Assembly (NCBI RefSeq): GCF_047824785.1
Contig: NZ_CP181167.1
Span: 1,426,001-1,490,000 of the forward strand
Reading direction: 5' to 3'
Source of the DNA: Nitrobacter sp039808345
GTDB taxonomy: Bacteria; Pseudomonadota; Alphaproteobacteria; Rhizobiales; Xanthobacteraceae
DNA: 64,000 nt
The notes under the pieces were generated by a model. The model was not told the origin of the DNA. It searched no databases and saw nothing but the letters and a program-made list of their open reading frames with translations. Both the position numbers and the translations under genes were made by a program. Positions 39,177 to 46,429 of this stretch are shown here, one piece after another. Positions within the stretch are counted from its first letter, which is position 1; every line of letters begins with the position of its first letter.

Positions 39177-40313
39177 TCAGTCCTGCGTGACCGCCGACCT
39201 GGCGGCGTGCGGCTTCGGCGATGCCGCCTCATCCGATGCGTTCTCACTGTCGCTGTTGCCGTGACCGGGCGCGTCGTCGTCGTTGTTGTCATTGCTGACG
39301 TCGCCGTTGCCATTGTTGATCTTGCGGCGGCGCTGCCAGGGCTGCACCACGTTGAACCACAACTCGCGCGTGCCCATGATGGTGATGGCAAGCGCGAACG
39401 GGATCATGAAATAGAGGATCCGGAAGACCAGCAGCGTCGCCAGCATCTGCTCCTTGCCGAACTGCGGCAGCGCCACCAGCATTGCCGCGTCGAACACGCC
39501 GAGGCTTCCCGGCGCATGACTGGCGAAGCCGAGCAGGGTGGCCAGAATGAAGACGACCGCCACCGACACGAAATCGATGTCCGGATGCGCGGGCATCAAC
39601 AGATACATCGCCAATGCACAGAATCCGAGATCGACGACTCCGATCAGGATCTGCACGAAGGTCAGCGGCGCCGACGGCAGCACGACCTTCCAGCCGTTCT
39701 GTCCGAGTTCGCGTCGGTTGCGGCCGGTGATGATCCAGGTGAGATAGATGGCGATGCCGGCGAGGCAGCCGAACGCGATCAGGCGGTTGACGGACGGCGG
39801 CAGCAGGTCCATCGCGCTCGCCGCCCAGGGATGCCAGGCCATGCCGATGCCGAGCACAAACAGGTTGCCAAGCCAGAATGTCAGTCCGGAGATGAAGCAT
39901 ATTTTCGCGACGTCGATGGCGTTCAGCCCATAGTCCGAATAGATCCGAAACCGGATCGCGCCGCCGGTGAAGACCGTCGCGCCGACGTTGTGGCCGATGG
40001 TGTAGCTCGTGAAGGCGGCCAGCGCCGCCACGCGATAAGGGATATGATCCTTGCCGATCGTCCGCACAGCGAAGAAATCATAGAAGGTCAGGGTGCAGAA
40101 CGCGCCGACCACGCAAAGCGCGGCCATGGCGATCAGATAGGGCGACTTCTCCGTCAGCGCGATCAGGATGACACCTGTGTCGACACCCTGGAGCGTGTGG
40201 ATAAGGGTAGTGATCGCGAAAGCGATGATCACGAGGCTTGCAATGACGCCAAGCCCTTTCCAGCCAATCCTTTCCTTGAAGCCGCGCTGCAGCGCGGTCA
40301 GCAGCCGACCCAT
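39177..40313 (-). CDS. UPF0104 / lysylphosphatidylglycerol-synthase membrane-domain protein
   Basis: This 378-residue inner-membrane protein has about eight helices. SYTIGHNVGATVFTGGAIRFRIY, ICFISGLTFWLG and LGFASHAPGSLGVFDAAMLVALP are the family's conserved loops, also seen in the membrane half of MprF-type lysyl-phosphatidylglycerol flippases. There is no C-terminal aminoacyltransferase domain, so it cannot itself make lysyl-lipid. The last 50 residues are Asn/Asp-rich and low in complexity (NNGNGDVSNDNNDDD). The SGNH hydrolase gene follows after about 110 bases in the same direction, possibly as an operon. Confidence 0.78.
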   Translation of the reverse strand: MGRLLTALQRGFKERIGWKGLGVIASLVIIAFAITTLIHTLQGVDTGVILIALTEKSPYLIAMAALCVVGAFCTLTFYDFFAVRTIGKDHIPYRVAALAAFTSYTIGHNVGATVFTGGAIRFRIYSDYGLNAIDVAKICFISGLTFWLGNLFVLGIGMAWHPWAASAMDLLPPSVNRLIAFGCLAGIAIYLTWIITGRNRRELGQNGWKVVLPSAPLTFVQILIGVVDLGFCALAMYLLMPAHPDIDFVSVAVVFILATLLGFASHAPGSLGVFDAAMLVALPQFGKEQMLATLLVFRILYFMIPFALAITIMGTRELWFNVVQPWQRRRKINNGNGDVSNDNNDDDAPGHGNSDSENASDEAASPKPHAARSAVTQD

Positions 40314-40936
40314 TCGTCCTCCCGCTAGCGCCCCGATTTCGAGGGTCTTATGGCCTTGCGGTAGCTTCCAAGGCGAGCTTCGAAATCAAAAGACACTCGT
40401 AACCTCATTGATTCCGGTGTGTCTGAATTCAGAAGACGCCGTCGTCGGCCTCGCCGGGACAATGACGCCAATTTCTGACCACCACACCAGGTCACGACAC
40501 GTTTCAAGCCGATTGAGGAGAGGGGAAGGCAAGCGGCTGTTCCGTCTCTCATACGCGAAAAACTCTCAACACAAAACGGTCTCCTTGGCGGATCATCAGG
40601 TCTGAACGCGGCGCCGCCTTTACCGATCTGAAAATCATCAGGATACGCGTCCGCTGCGGGCGGTCGCAGCGAGTGTAATCATTGGCCGTGCATATAGGCA
40701 TAAGAGGCCCCGTGTTCCATCGCTGATTTGAAAGTTCTTGCAGACGACACTCAAAAGCAACGACGGCCCCTCACGCATCGCCTTCATGCATCAGATCTGT
40801 GACATTGCGTATTACGAGGGGAAACAATTCGTGAAACCATCGTTTGGCCTTGCTGCATGGCAGCGTCACGGCGTGCCGGCAACCGGTGCCGGAGCGCGCG
40901 GGCCGGGAAGCACCACGCAGAAGGGCGCTGTGAATG
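40314..40936. other. Gene-free region of 623 bases
   Basis: No frame here has a convincing start, composition or similarity. Small open frames on both strands (for example 40738-40956) overlap the end of the membrane-protein gene and look accidental. The region should hold the promoter of the upstream-reading 39177-40313 gene (right next to 40314) and the terminator of 40937-41371. I see no repeat family member and no RNA gene that I recognise. Confidence 0.5.
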
Positions 40937-41371
40937 TCAGGTCTTGCGCAGGGTGAAGTAAGCGCCGCAGAAAGCCATCGCCGCGCCGAGCCCGAGCACG
41001 GCAAGGCCCGTTATGAAACTCGCGAGCGTCGGCGCCGCGCTGGGCGCGGAGGCGGCCTGTCCCGCGCCTGCCAGAAACAGGACGGCGATTGCGATCAGGA
41101 ACTGCCGGAGCCGCTGCTGAATGCGGTTGGACGCCGCGCTGCGCATCAGCGTCGCGACAAAATAGCTGCCGGAGAAGCTGGCCGTTGCGACCAGCCACCA
41201 TGCGATTGCCGCGCTCGCCGGCATGAACTCCCCGGTATCGGAACGCCATAGGCGGCCGAGGTCGAGACCCATCTGAGCGCCCAGCATGTGCACGGCAAGA
41301 GCGAGCAGTATGCCGGACACCATCGCCCCGCCGACGATCAAATGGCGCGGAAAATGAACGGTCTCAGCCAT
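40937..41371 (-). CDS. Small membrane protein of unknown function
   Basis: I do not recognise the family. The 144-residue product begins MAETVHFPRHLIVGGAMVSG and has four hydrophobic segments (about 12-32, 55-75, 87-108, 117-138), so it should be a four-helix inner-membrane protein with short loops. RRLWRSDTGEF-like charged residues follow helix 1. It ends FCGAYFTLRKT. An intergenic repeat lies immediately upstream of its start. No neighbour suggests a role. Confidence 0.6.
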   Translation of the reverse strand: MAETVHFPRHLIVGGAMVSGILLALAVHMLGAQMGLDLGRLWRSDTGEFMPASAAIAWWLVATASFSGSYFVATLMRSAASNRIQQRLRQFLIAIAVLFLAGAGQAASAPSAAPTLASFITGLAVLGLGAAMAFCGAYFTLRKT

Positions 41372-41375
41372 CAGT

Positions 41376-41523
41376 GTTTTCTTCGCGCGAACCGGCGTCC
41401 ATTTCGCTTGAAAACGCCAGAGTGTTTCCGCTTCTGATAGAAGAAGCGGACTCTATGATTTTGGTTTGACGCGTTTTCTTCACGCGAACAGGTCATCCAC
41501 TTCGCTTGAAAACGCTCTATAGG
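41376..41523. repeat. Intergenic repeat pair, inverse orientation
   Basis: Two related blocks, TTTTCTTCGCGCGAACCGG...GCTTGAAAACGC and GCGTTTTCTTCACGCGAAC...GCTTGAAAACGC, flank a hairpin CCGCTTCTGAT/AGAAGCGG. The copy ends GCTCTATAGG and fills the divergent gap between the small membrane protein and the next gene. Confidence 0.7.
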
Positions 41524-41591
41524 ATGGAAACTGCGCTTCGAGCAAGAGAGCGCGGGCAAGACAACGCACGCCGTGCGAAGGGTCCCTGATT

Positions 41592-42179
41592 GTGTCGCCG
41601 CCACCCGAGATGCCGCCTGACGGCGCCGGATACGCCTATAGGGCCTCAGCGATCGGTTCGGCGCATCGGTTCGCGCTGGAGGACGACGGGCTATCGTGGC
41701 GCGTTGGCCGCCGGACGGGGAGATGGCGTTATGAGGACATCGTCGCCGTGCGCATGTCCTACCGGCCGATGTCGATGCAGTCGCATCGATTTCGGACCGA
41801 GATCAGTCACCGGGACGGCGGACGCATCATCGTGATGTCCACCACCTGGCGGACCCTGTCGCTGATGGACGCGCAGAGCAACGACTACCGCACCTTCATC
41901 GTCGAACTGCACCGGCGGCTCGCAGGGCATGGCGCGCGCGCCATGCTCGCGGGCGGCCTGAACCCCGCGCTTTACGTTGCGGGCATGGGCGTGCTGACGC
42001 TGCTCTGCGTAGCGATGACGGCGCTGCTGGCGCGGGCGATCATGACCGGCGAATGGGCGGGCGCGTTGTTCATCGTCGGCCTGTCTGCGTTGTTCGGCTG
42101 GCAGATCGGCCGTTTCATGCGCCGCAACAGGCCGCGCGCTTACACTTTCGACGCGCTGCCGCGGGATTTGCTGCCGTAA
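41592..42179 (+). CDS. Conserved hypothetical protein with two C-terminal membrane helices
   Basis: The 195-residue product has an N-terminal soluble domain of about 110 residues with alternating beta strands (HRFALEDDGLSWRVGRRTGRWRYEDIVAVRMSYRP; GGRIIVMSTTWRTLSLMD), reminiscent of a bacterial PH-like fold, followed by two hydrophobic segments (about 120-145 and 150-170) and a basic tail, MRRNRPRAYTFDALPRDLLP. The start is GTG at 41592. No function can be assigned. sixA converges on it 22 bases away. Confidence 0.65.
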   Translation: MSPPPEMPPDGAGYAYRASAIGSAHRFALEDDGLSWRVGRRTGRWRYEDIVAVRMSYRPMSMQSHRFRTEISHRDGGRIIVMSTTWRTLSLMDAQSNDYRTFIVELHRRLAGHGARAMLAGGLNPALYVAGMGVLTLLCVAMTALLARAIMTGEWAGALFIVGLSALFGWQIGRFMRRNRPRAYTFDALPRDLLP

Positions 42180-42201
42180 GCGGTCGCTCCTCTCCGCGCG
42201 G

Positions 42202-42735
42202 TCAGGCTTCCTTCAGCAGTTTAGGGCTGACGAATCTTTTGAGTTGTCCACTTCCGAATGCGACGCTGTCCCAGATCTCGACCGCAAAGTCGATCATTGC
42301 GAGACCCGACGTCGGCAGATTGTCGGCGAGCGCCGCGCGCCCCGATGCGTCGCCGCCTCCGATCAGGCGAAGCGCGAGTTCGTGCAGGCCGGGATTGTGC
42401 CCGACGATCATCAGGCGCTCATGATCGGGGGCGACGGAACGAATGATTGTCAGGAGTTGCACGGCCTCGGCGCCGTAAAGTTCCGGCAGGTGCTCGGCGG
42501 GTCCCTGAGCCGTTTGATCCGCGAACCGCTGACGAACGATGTCCCAGGTCTCGCGCGCCCGCACCGCTGTCGAGATCAACACAAGATCGGGCAGCAGCGA
42601 CTGGTCTCCGGCAAGCCAGAGGCCGAGTTCGGCGGCGTCGTTCCTGCCGCGCGCGGCAAGCGGACGGTCCCGATCGCTTCCGCTGGGCGAATCGCGTTCG
42701 GTTTTGGCGTGGCGAAGCAGTAAAAGGCGGCGCAT
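42202..42735 (-). CDS. sixA: SixA-type phosphohistidine phosphatase (histidine phosphatase superfamily)
   Basis: The 177-residue protein has the catalytic RHA motif at the N terminus (RRLLLLRHAKTERD, His9), ARETWDIV in the middle and the second His in LMIVGHNPGLHEL. SixA removes phosphate from histidine of phosphorelay proteins (Hpt domains or NPr). It is one of the few hints of a partner for the Hpt protein encoded at 34743-35090, although the genes are far apart. The ORF start ATG at 42735 follows an untranslated leader without a clear ribosome-binding site. Confidence 0.85.
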   Translation of the reverse strand: MRRLLLLRHAKTERDSPSGSDRDRPLAARGRNDAAELGLWLAGDQSLLPDLVLISTAVRARETWDIVRQRFADQTAQGPAEHLPELYGAEAVQLLTIIRSVAPDHERLMIVGHNPGLHELALRLIGGGDASGRAALADNLPTSGLAMIDFAVEIWDSVAFGSGQLKRFVSPKLLKEA

Positions 42736-42802
42736 GACGCTGACTCGATTCGAGGGTAAGCATGACCCGGATTGCAGGATACAGGTATCAGTCGAGCGGG
42801 CT

Positions 42803-42906
42803 ATAGCGTTTTCGAGCGAAGTGGAATCCGGTTCGCGTGAAGAAAACGCGTTAAAACAAAATCATAGAGCCCGCTTCTGATTCTATCAGAAGCGGAAAGG
42901 CTCTAG
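42803..42906. repeat. Intergenic repeat, near-consensus copy
   Basis: This copy shows the full layout: ATAGCGTTTTCGAGCGAAG, TGGAATCCGGTTCGCG, GAAGAAAACGCG, CAAAATCATAGAGCC, the hairpin CCGCTTCTGAT-TCT-ATCAGAAGCGG and the end GGCTCTAG (CTAG at 42903-42906). Confidence 0.8.
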
Positions 42907-42955
42907 TTTACAACGTCGCACGGCGCAGGTCACAGGGGCAGTGGTAGGAAACGCG

Positions 42956-44344
42956 ATGGCTTCCGAGAGCACAGCTGCGGCCGATGGTCCCGGTGACGCG
43001 GAGTCCGCCGTGCCGGCGCGGCGACGCGGGCGGCTGACGTTCGATCTCGATGTCGAGATCTGCGTCGTCGGCGGCGGGCTGGCCGGCCTCACCGTGGCGC
43101 TGGAGGCGGCGAGGACCGGCGCGAACGTGGTCGTGCTCGAAGGCCGCCATGTCGGCTGGAATGCGTCCGGTCATCATCTCGGCACGGCGATGCCCGGCTA
43201 TGCGCTTCCGCTTTCCGATCTGATCGCGCGCGTCGGTTTCAATGATGCGTACGAACTCTGGTCTCTGTCGCGAGCGGGCGCCGATTATGTTCGCGCCCAT
43301 GCCGCTGAGCAAGCCATTCCGGGACTCGGGATTCCAGGACTCGGGCTCACGGAAGGCGTGCTCGAGGTTTCCAACGTCGATGCCGGCGAGCGGCTCATCA
43401 GTCATCTACAGATGCTGAGCGAGGATTTTTCGACCGAGGTGGAGGGGTGGCAGGTCGATCGCGTCCGCGACACCTTGCGCACAGGCCGGTACTTTCATGC
43501 GGTGCACTATCCGCGCGCTTTCCAGATCGACGGACGCAGATATGTTCACGGCCTTGCCGAGCTTGCGCGCAACGCCGGCGCCCGCATCTTCGAAGATACC
43601 CCGGTGATCGGCATTGATCCGTTCGGGATCAGGAAACGCATCGTGACGCCGCGGGCGCGTCTGCGGGCGTCCCACCTCGTGCTTGCGGGCAATGTCCATC
43701 TCGGCGACGCGTTGCGGCGCTTGTCCGATACGCTGGTGCCGGTCTGGCGTTATGCCGGGGTCACGTCGCCGCTGGGAAGCCGGCTCGCCGAGGCGATGAC
43801 GTTTCAGGGGTCGGTGATCGACACCGATGGCATCGATCATTTTCGGATCGTCGATGGCGACAGGCTGATGTGGGCGAGCCCGGAAACGACCTGGGAGGCG
43901 CGTCCGGATCGCCAGAAGGCGGCGATCCGCGGGCGGATCGGCACGATCTTCCCGCAGCTTGGCGCGGTCGAGATCGCGAAGGTCTTCTGCGGCGCGATCG
44001 GTCAGACCGTGCACGGGATGCCGCAGGTCGGCCAGTTGCAACCGGGGCTTTGGGTGGCGAGCGGTTTCGGCCGGCAGGGGCTGAGCACCTCGGCGATGGC
44101 CGGGCAACTGATCGCCCGCGGCATGCTGGAACGTGACGATCGCTGGCGGTTGTTCGCGCCGTTCGAACTTGTCTGGGCGGGCGGAAAGACCGGACGCGCG
44201 GCGGGCCATGCGATCGGCATGGCGATGCGGGCGCGTTCCGCCGCCGCCGGCACGCTGGCGCGCTATCGCGAGCGGGCGCGCATCAAGGCGCGGGAGCGGC
44301 AGGCGCGGCTCAACGCGGCGGATCGCAAATCGACGCCTCTCTGA
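42956..44344 (+). CDS. FAD-dependent oxidoreductase (DAO family)
   Basis: The 462-residue flavoprotein has an N-terminal dinucleotide fold (DVEICVVGGGLAGLTVALEAARTGANVVVLEG), the second FAD motif GWNASGHHLGTAMPGY, and a C-terminal FAD-contact region GLWVASGFGRQGLSTSAMAGQLIA. This is the GlpD/SoxB/DadA-like group that oxidises amines or amino acids; the substrate is unknown. It resembles gamma-glutamylputrescine oxidase in outline only. TAGGA seven bases before the ATG at 42956 sets the start. A basic C-terminal tail (RARIKARERQARLN) follows. Its stop codon lies in a 15-bp perfect tandem duplication. Confidence 0.8.
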   Translation: MASESTAAADGPGDAESAVPARRRGRLTFDLDVEICVVGGGLAGLTVALEAARTGANVVVLEGRHVGWNASGHHLGTAMPGYALPLSDLIARVGFNDAYELWSLSRAGADYVRAHAAEQAIPGLGIPGLGLTEGVLEVSNVDAGERLISHLQMLSEDFSTEVEGWQVDRVRDTLRTGRYFHAVHYPRAFQIDGRRYVHGLAELARNAGARIFEDTPVIGIDPFGIRKRIVTPRARLRASHLVLAGNVHLGDALRRLSDTLVPVWRYAGVTSPLGSRLAEAMTFQGSVIDTDGIDHFRIVDGDRLMWASPETTWEARPDRQKAAIRGRIGTIFPQLGAVEIAKVFCGAIGQTVHGMPQVGQLQPGLWVASGFGRQGLSTSAMAGQLIARGMLERDDRWRLFAPFELVWAGGKTGRAAGHAIGMAMRARSAAAGTLARYRERARIKARERQARLNAADRKSTPL

Positions 44345-44358
44345 TCGACGCCTCTCTG
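44329..44358. repeat. Perfect 15-bp tandem duplication across a stop codon
   Basis: ATCGACGCCTCTCTG at 44329-44343 is repeated at 44344-44358. The oxidoreductase stop TGA spans the joint (44342-44344), so the duplication copied the last codons beyond the stop. Confidence 0.92.
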
Positions 44359-44369
44359 AAAGACTGTCT

Positions 44370-44388
44370 CCCGGCAAGAGTTGCCGGG
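44370..44388. terminator. Stem-loop after the FAD oxidoreductase gene
   Basis: CCCGGCA (44370-44376) pairs with TGCCGGG (44382-44388) around a five-base loop. It lies between the oxidoreductase gene and the sigma-54 promoter of flgE. There is no T tract, so it may be a weak or factor-assisted terminator. The same stem sequence recurs after the second flagellin gene. Confidence 0.45.
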
Positions 44389-44459
44389 CGAGGCAAGAAT
44401 GCTCCGGAGCCGGAGGCGAAGGCCAGATCCTAACTCACTGAAACAACGTCTCTTTGCTG

Positions 44460-44476
44460 TTGGCATGGAGCTTGCG
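44460..44476 (+). promoter_or_regulatory. Sigma-54 (-24/-12) promoter of flgE
   Basis: TTGGCATGGAGCTTGCG matches the sigma-54 consensus YTGGCACG-N4-TTGCW at nearly every position, with GG and GC separated by exactly ten bases. It lies about 71 bases before the flgE ATG, so transcription should start near 44488. Sigma-54 control of hook genes is established for Caulobacter-type flagellar cascades. Confidence 0.8.
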
Positions 44477-44546
44477 ACGTCGTCTGCCGACCGCGGCGAG
44501 GTTTGACCTTGCGTTTGGGCCGCCCGGATCGAGTTGGAGACGACGT

Positions 44547-46388
44547 ATGGGTATTTTCGACGCATTGAATACTTCGGTCGGCGGCTTGCAAGCGCAGTCC
44601 TTCGCACTTCAAAACATATCCGGCAACATCGCGAACGCCCAGACCACCGGCTACAAGGGCATCACCACGGCCTTCAGTGACCTGATCCCCGACTCGACCG
44701 CCCCCAACCGTCAGGCCGCCGGCGGCGTAACAGCCTATGCGACGGCCACGATCAGCAGCCAGGGAACGGTGTCGGCCTCGACGGTCGGCACCTACATGGC
44801 GATCACCGGCGACGGCTTCTTCAACGTCCAGGCGCCGACGGGGCGGGTCGACAACCAGCCGCAGTTTTCCGGCGTGACCTACTACACGCGGCGCGGCGAT
44901 TTCCAGGTCGACGCCGGCGGCCATCTGGTCAACAGCGCCGGCTATTACCTGATGGGCGTGCCGGTCGATCCCAAGACCGGCAACCCGCTCGGCAACGTGC
45001 CGCAGGTGTTGAAATTCCAGAACAACTTCGTGCCGGCGCAAGCCACGACGACGGTGCAATACGCCGCCAATCTTCCATCGGTGCCGAGAACGCTGTCGAG
45101 TCCGACCGCTCCGGCCGGGACCATCACGGCGGCCGGCGGATTGAACCCGTCCGACTTCACGACAAATTTCAATCCGCTCGTGACCGGCACGCCGGCTCCG
45201 CCCTATACCGACAACACCACCACGGGATCGGCGGCGACCAACCAGCAGACGCCTTCGGGCCCCATCACCAGCGCGACGCTGCTGTCAGGCGTCGCGCCGA
45301 GCGATTCCCTGCCGGGCGGATTCGCGGTCGGCGACACCATCACCGTGAACGGCGCCACGATCACCTTCACCGACGCCAGCACCGCGCTGCCGCCGGGCGC
45401 GCAGGACGCGACCCATGTCCGCATCGACGATACCGTTGGCGACCTCCTGGGCAAGATCGGCGCGATCACGGGCACCGCTCCGACGATCGATGCCGGCACC
45501 GGCGCGATCACCCTGCATACCGGCACCGCGCAGGATCTGACGGTCACGAGTGCCTCCGCCGGCTGGACCGCGATGGGCTTTGGCGCGACCACCAACATCG
45601 CGCGCGGCGGCGGCGGCACGCCCGGCGCAGGCGTCGTGATCGCCAACGACCAGACCATCTTCCAGCAGCAATCGATCAGCGGCGGCGCTGTCACGGCCTA
45701 TGACGCGACCGGGACGGCGGTGAACCTGCAATTGCGCTGGGCCAAGACCGACAGCGCCTCGCTCGGCGCCGGGCATTCCGACACCTGGAACCTGTTCTAT
45801 CAGGCCGATCCGAACGCCACCGGCACTCAGGCGGCGTGGATCAACGTCGGCACCAACTTCACCTTTGGCATCAACGGCCAGCTTTCGAGCCCGGTCGGAT
45901 CGTCGATCACCATTCCCGGCGTCAGTGTCGGGTCCCAGTCGCTCGGCAACCTCACGCTGAATCTCGGCTCGGGCGGTCTGACCCAGTATGCCAGCAGCGG
46001 CGGCAACGCCACCATCAATGTGATCAACCAGAACGGCTACGCCGCCGGGCAGTTGCAATCGGTCGCCGTCAACAATGACGGCATCGTGGTCGGCACTTTC
46101 TCGAACGGACAAAACCTGTCTCTCGCGCAGGTGTCGCTGTCGCACTTCAACGGCACCAATTACCTCAAGGCGCTCGACGGCGGCGCTTATGCGGTGACCA
46201 ACGAGTCGGGACCCGCGATCGCGGGCGCGTCGGGGCGCATCAGCGGCTCGTCGCTCGAAGGCTCCAACGCCGACATCGCCGATGAGTTCACCAAGCTGAT
46301 CGTGACGCAGCAGGCTTACTCGGCGAACACCAAGGTCATCACCACCGCGAACAGCATGGTTCAGGATCTGCTGAACGTGCTGCGCTAG
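44547..46388 (+). CDS. flgE: Flagellar hook protein
   Basis: FlgE (613 residues) polymerises into the hook. MGIFDALNTSVGGLQAQSFALQNISGNIANAQTTGYK is the conserved rod-hook N terminus; GTYMAITGDGFFNVQ and YYTRRGDFQVDAGGHLVNSAGYYLMG follow; the C terminus SNADIADEFTKLIVTQQAYSANTKVITTANSMVQDLLNVLR is standard. It is longer than enterobacterial FlgE (about 400) because of insertions, including residues about 240-350 (SATLLSG ... WTAMGFG) that resemble the variable region of the flagellins at 52286 and 54358. The start at 44547 follows GGAGACG; 31 upstream codons in frame are leader. It is the first gene of flgE-flgK-flgL, transcribed from a sigma-54 promoter. Confidence 0.93.
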   Translation: MGIFDALNTSVGGLQAQSFALQNISGNIANAQTTGYKGITTAFSDLIPDSTAPNRQAAGGVTAYATATISSQGTVSASTVGTYMAITGDGFFNVQAPTGRVDNQPQFSGVTYYTRRGDFQVDAGGHLVNSAGYYLMGVPVDPKTGNPLGNVPQVLKFQNNFVPAQATTTVQYAANLPSVPRTLSSPTAPAGTITAAGGLNPSDFTTNFNPLVTGTPAPPYTDNTTTGSAATNQQTPSGPITSATLLSGVAPSDSLPGGFAVGDTITVNGATITFTDASTALPPGAQDATHVRIDDTVGDLLGKIGAITGTAPTIDAGTGAITLHTGTAQDLTVTSASAGWTAMGFGATTNIARGGGGTPGAGVVIANDQTIFQQQSISGGAVTAYDATGTAVNLQLRWAKTDSASLGAGHSDTWNLFYQADPNATGTQAAWINVGTNFTFGINGQLSSPVGSSITIPGVSVGSQSLGNLTLNLGSGGLTQYASSGGNATINVINQNGYAAGQLQSVAVNNDGIVVGTFSNGQNLSLAQVSLSHFNGTNYLKALDGGAYAVTNESGPAIAGASGRISGSSLEGSNADIADEFTKLIVTQQAYSANTKVITTANSMVQDLLNVLR

Positions 46389-46429
46389 TCACGGGCGCGG
46401 ATTGATCCGGTTTCGAGGCGGGCAAGAAG

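Noticed and set aside
39177..40313. Full-length MprF lysyl-phosphatidylglycerol synthase
   Set aside because: Only the membrane-domain family is present; the C-terminal aminoacyltransferase domain is replaced by an Asn/Asp-rich tail.
40738..40956. 72-codon plus-strand frame before the small membrane protein gene
   Set aside because: It overlaps the end of that gene, lacks a ribosome-binding site and has no recognisable sequence.
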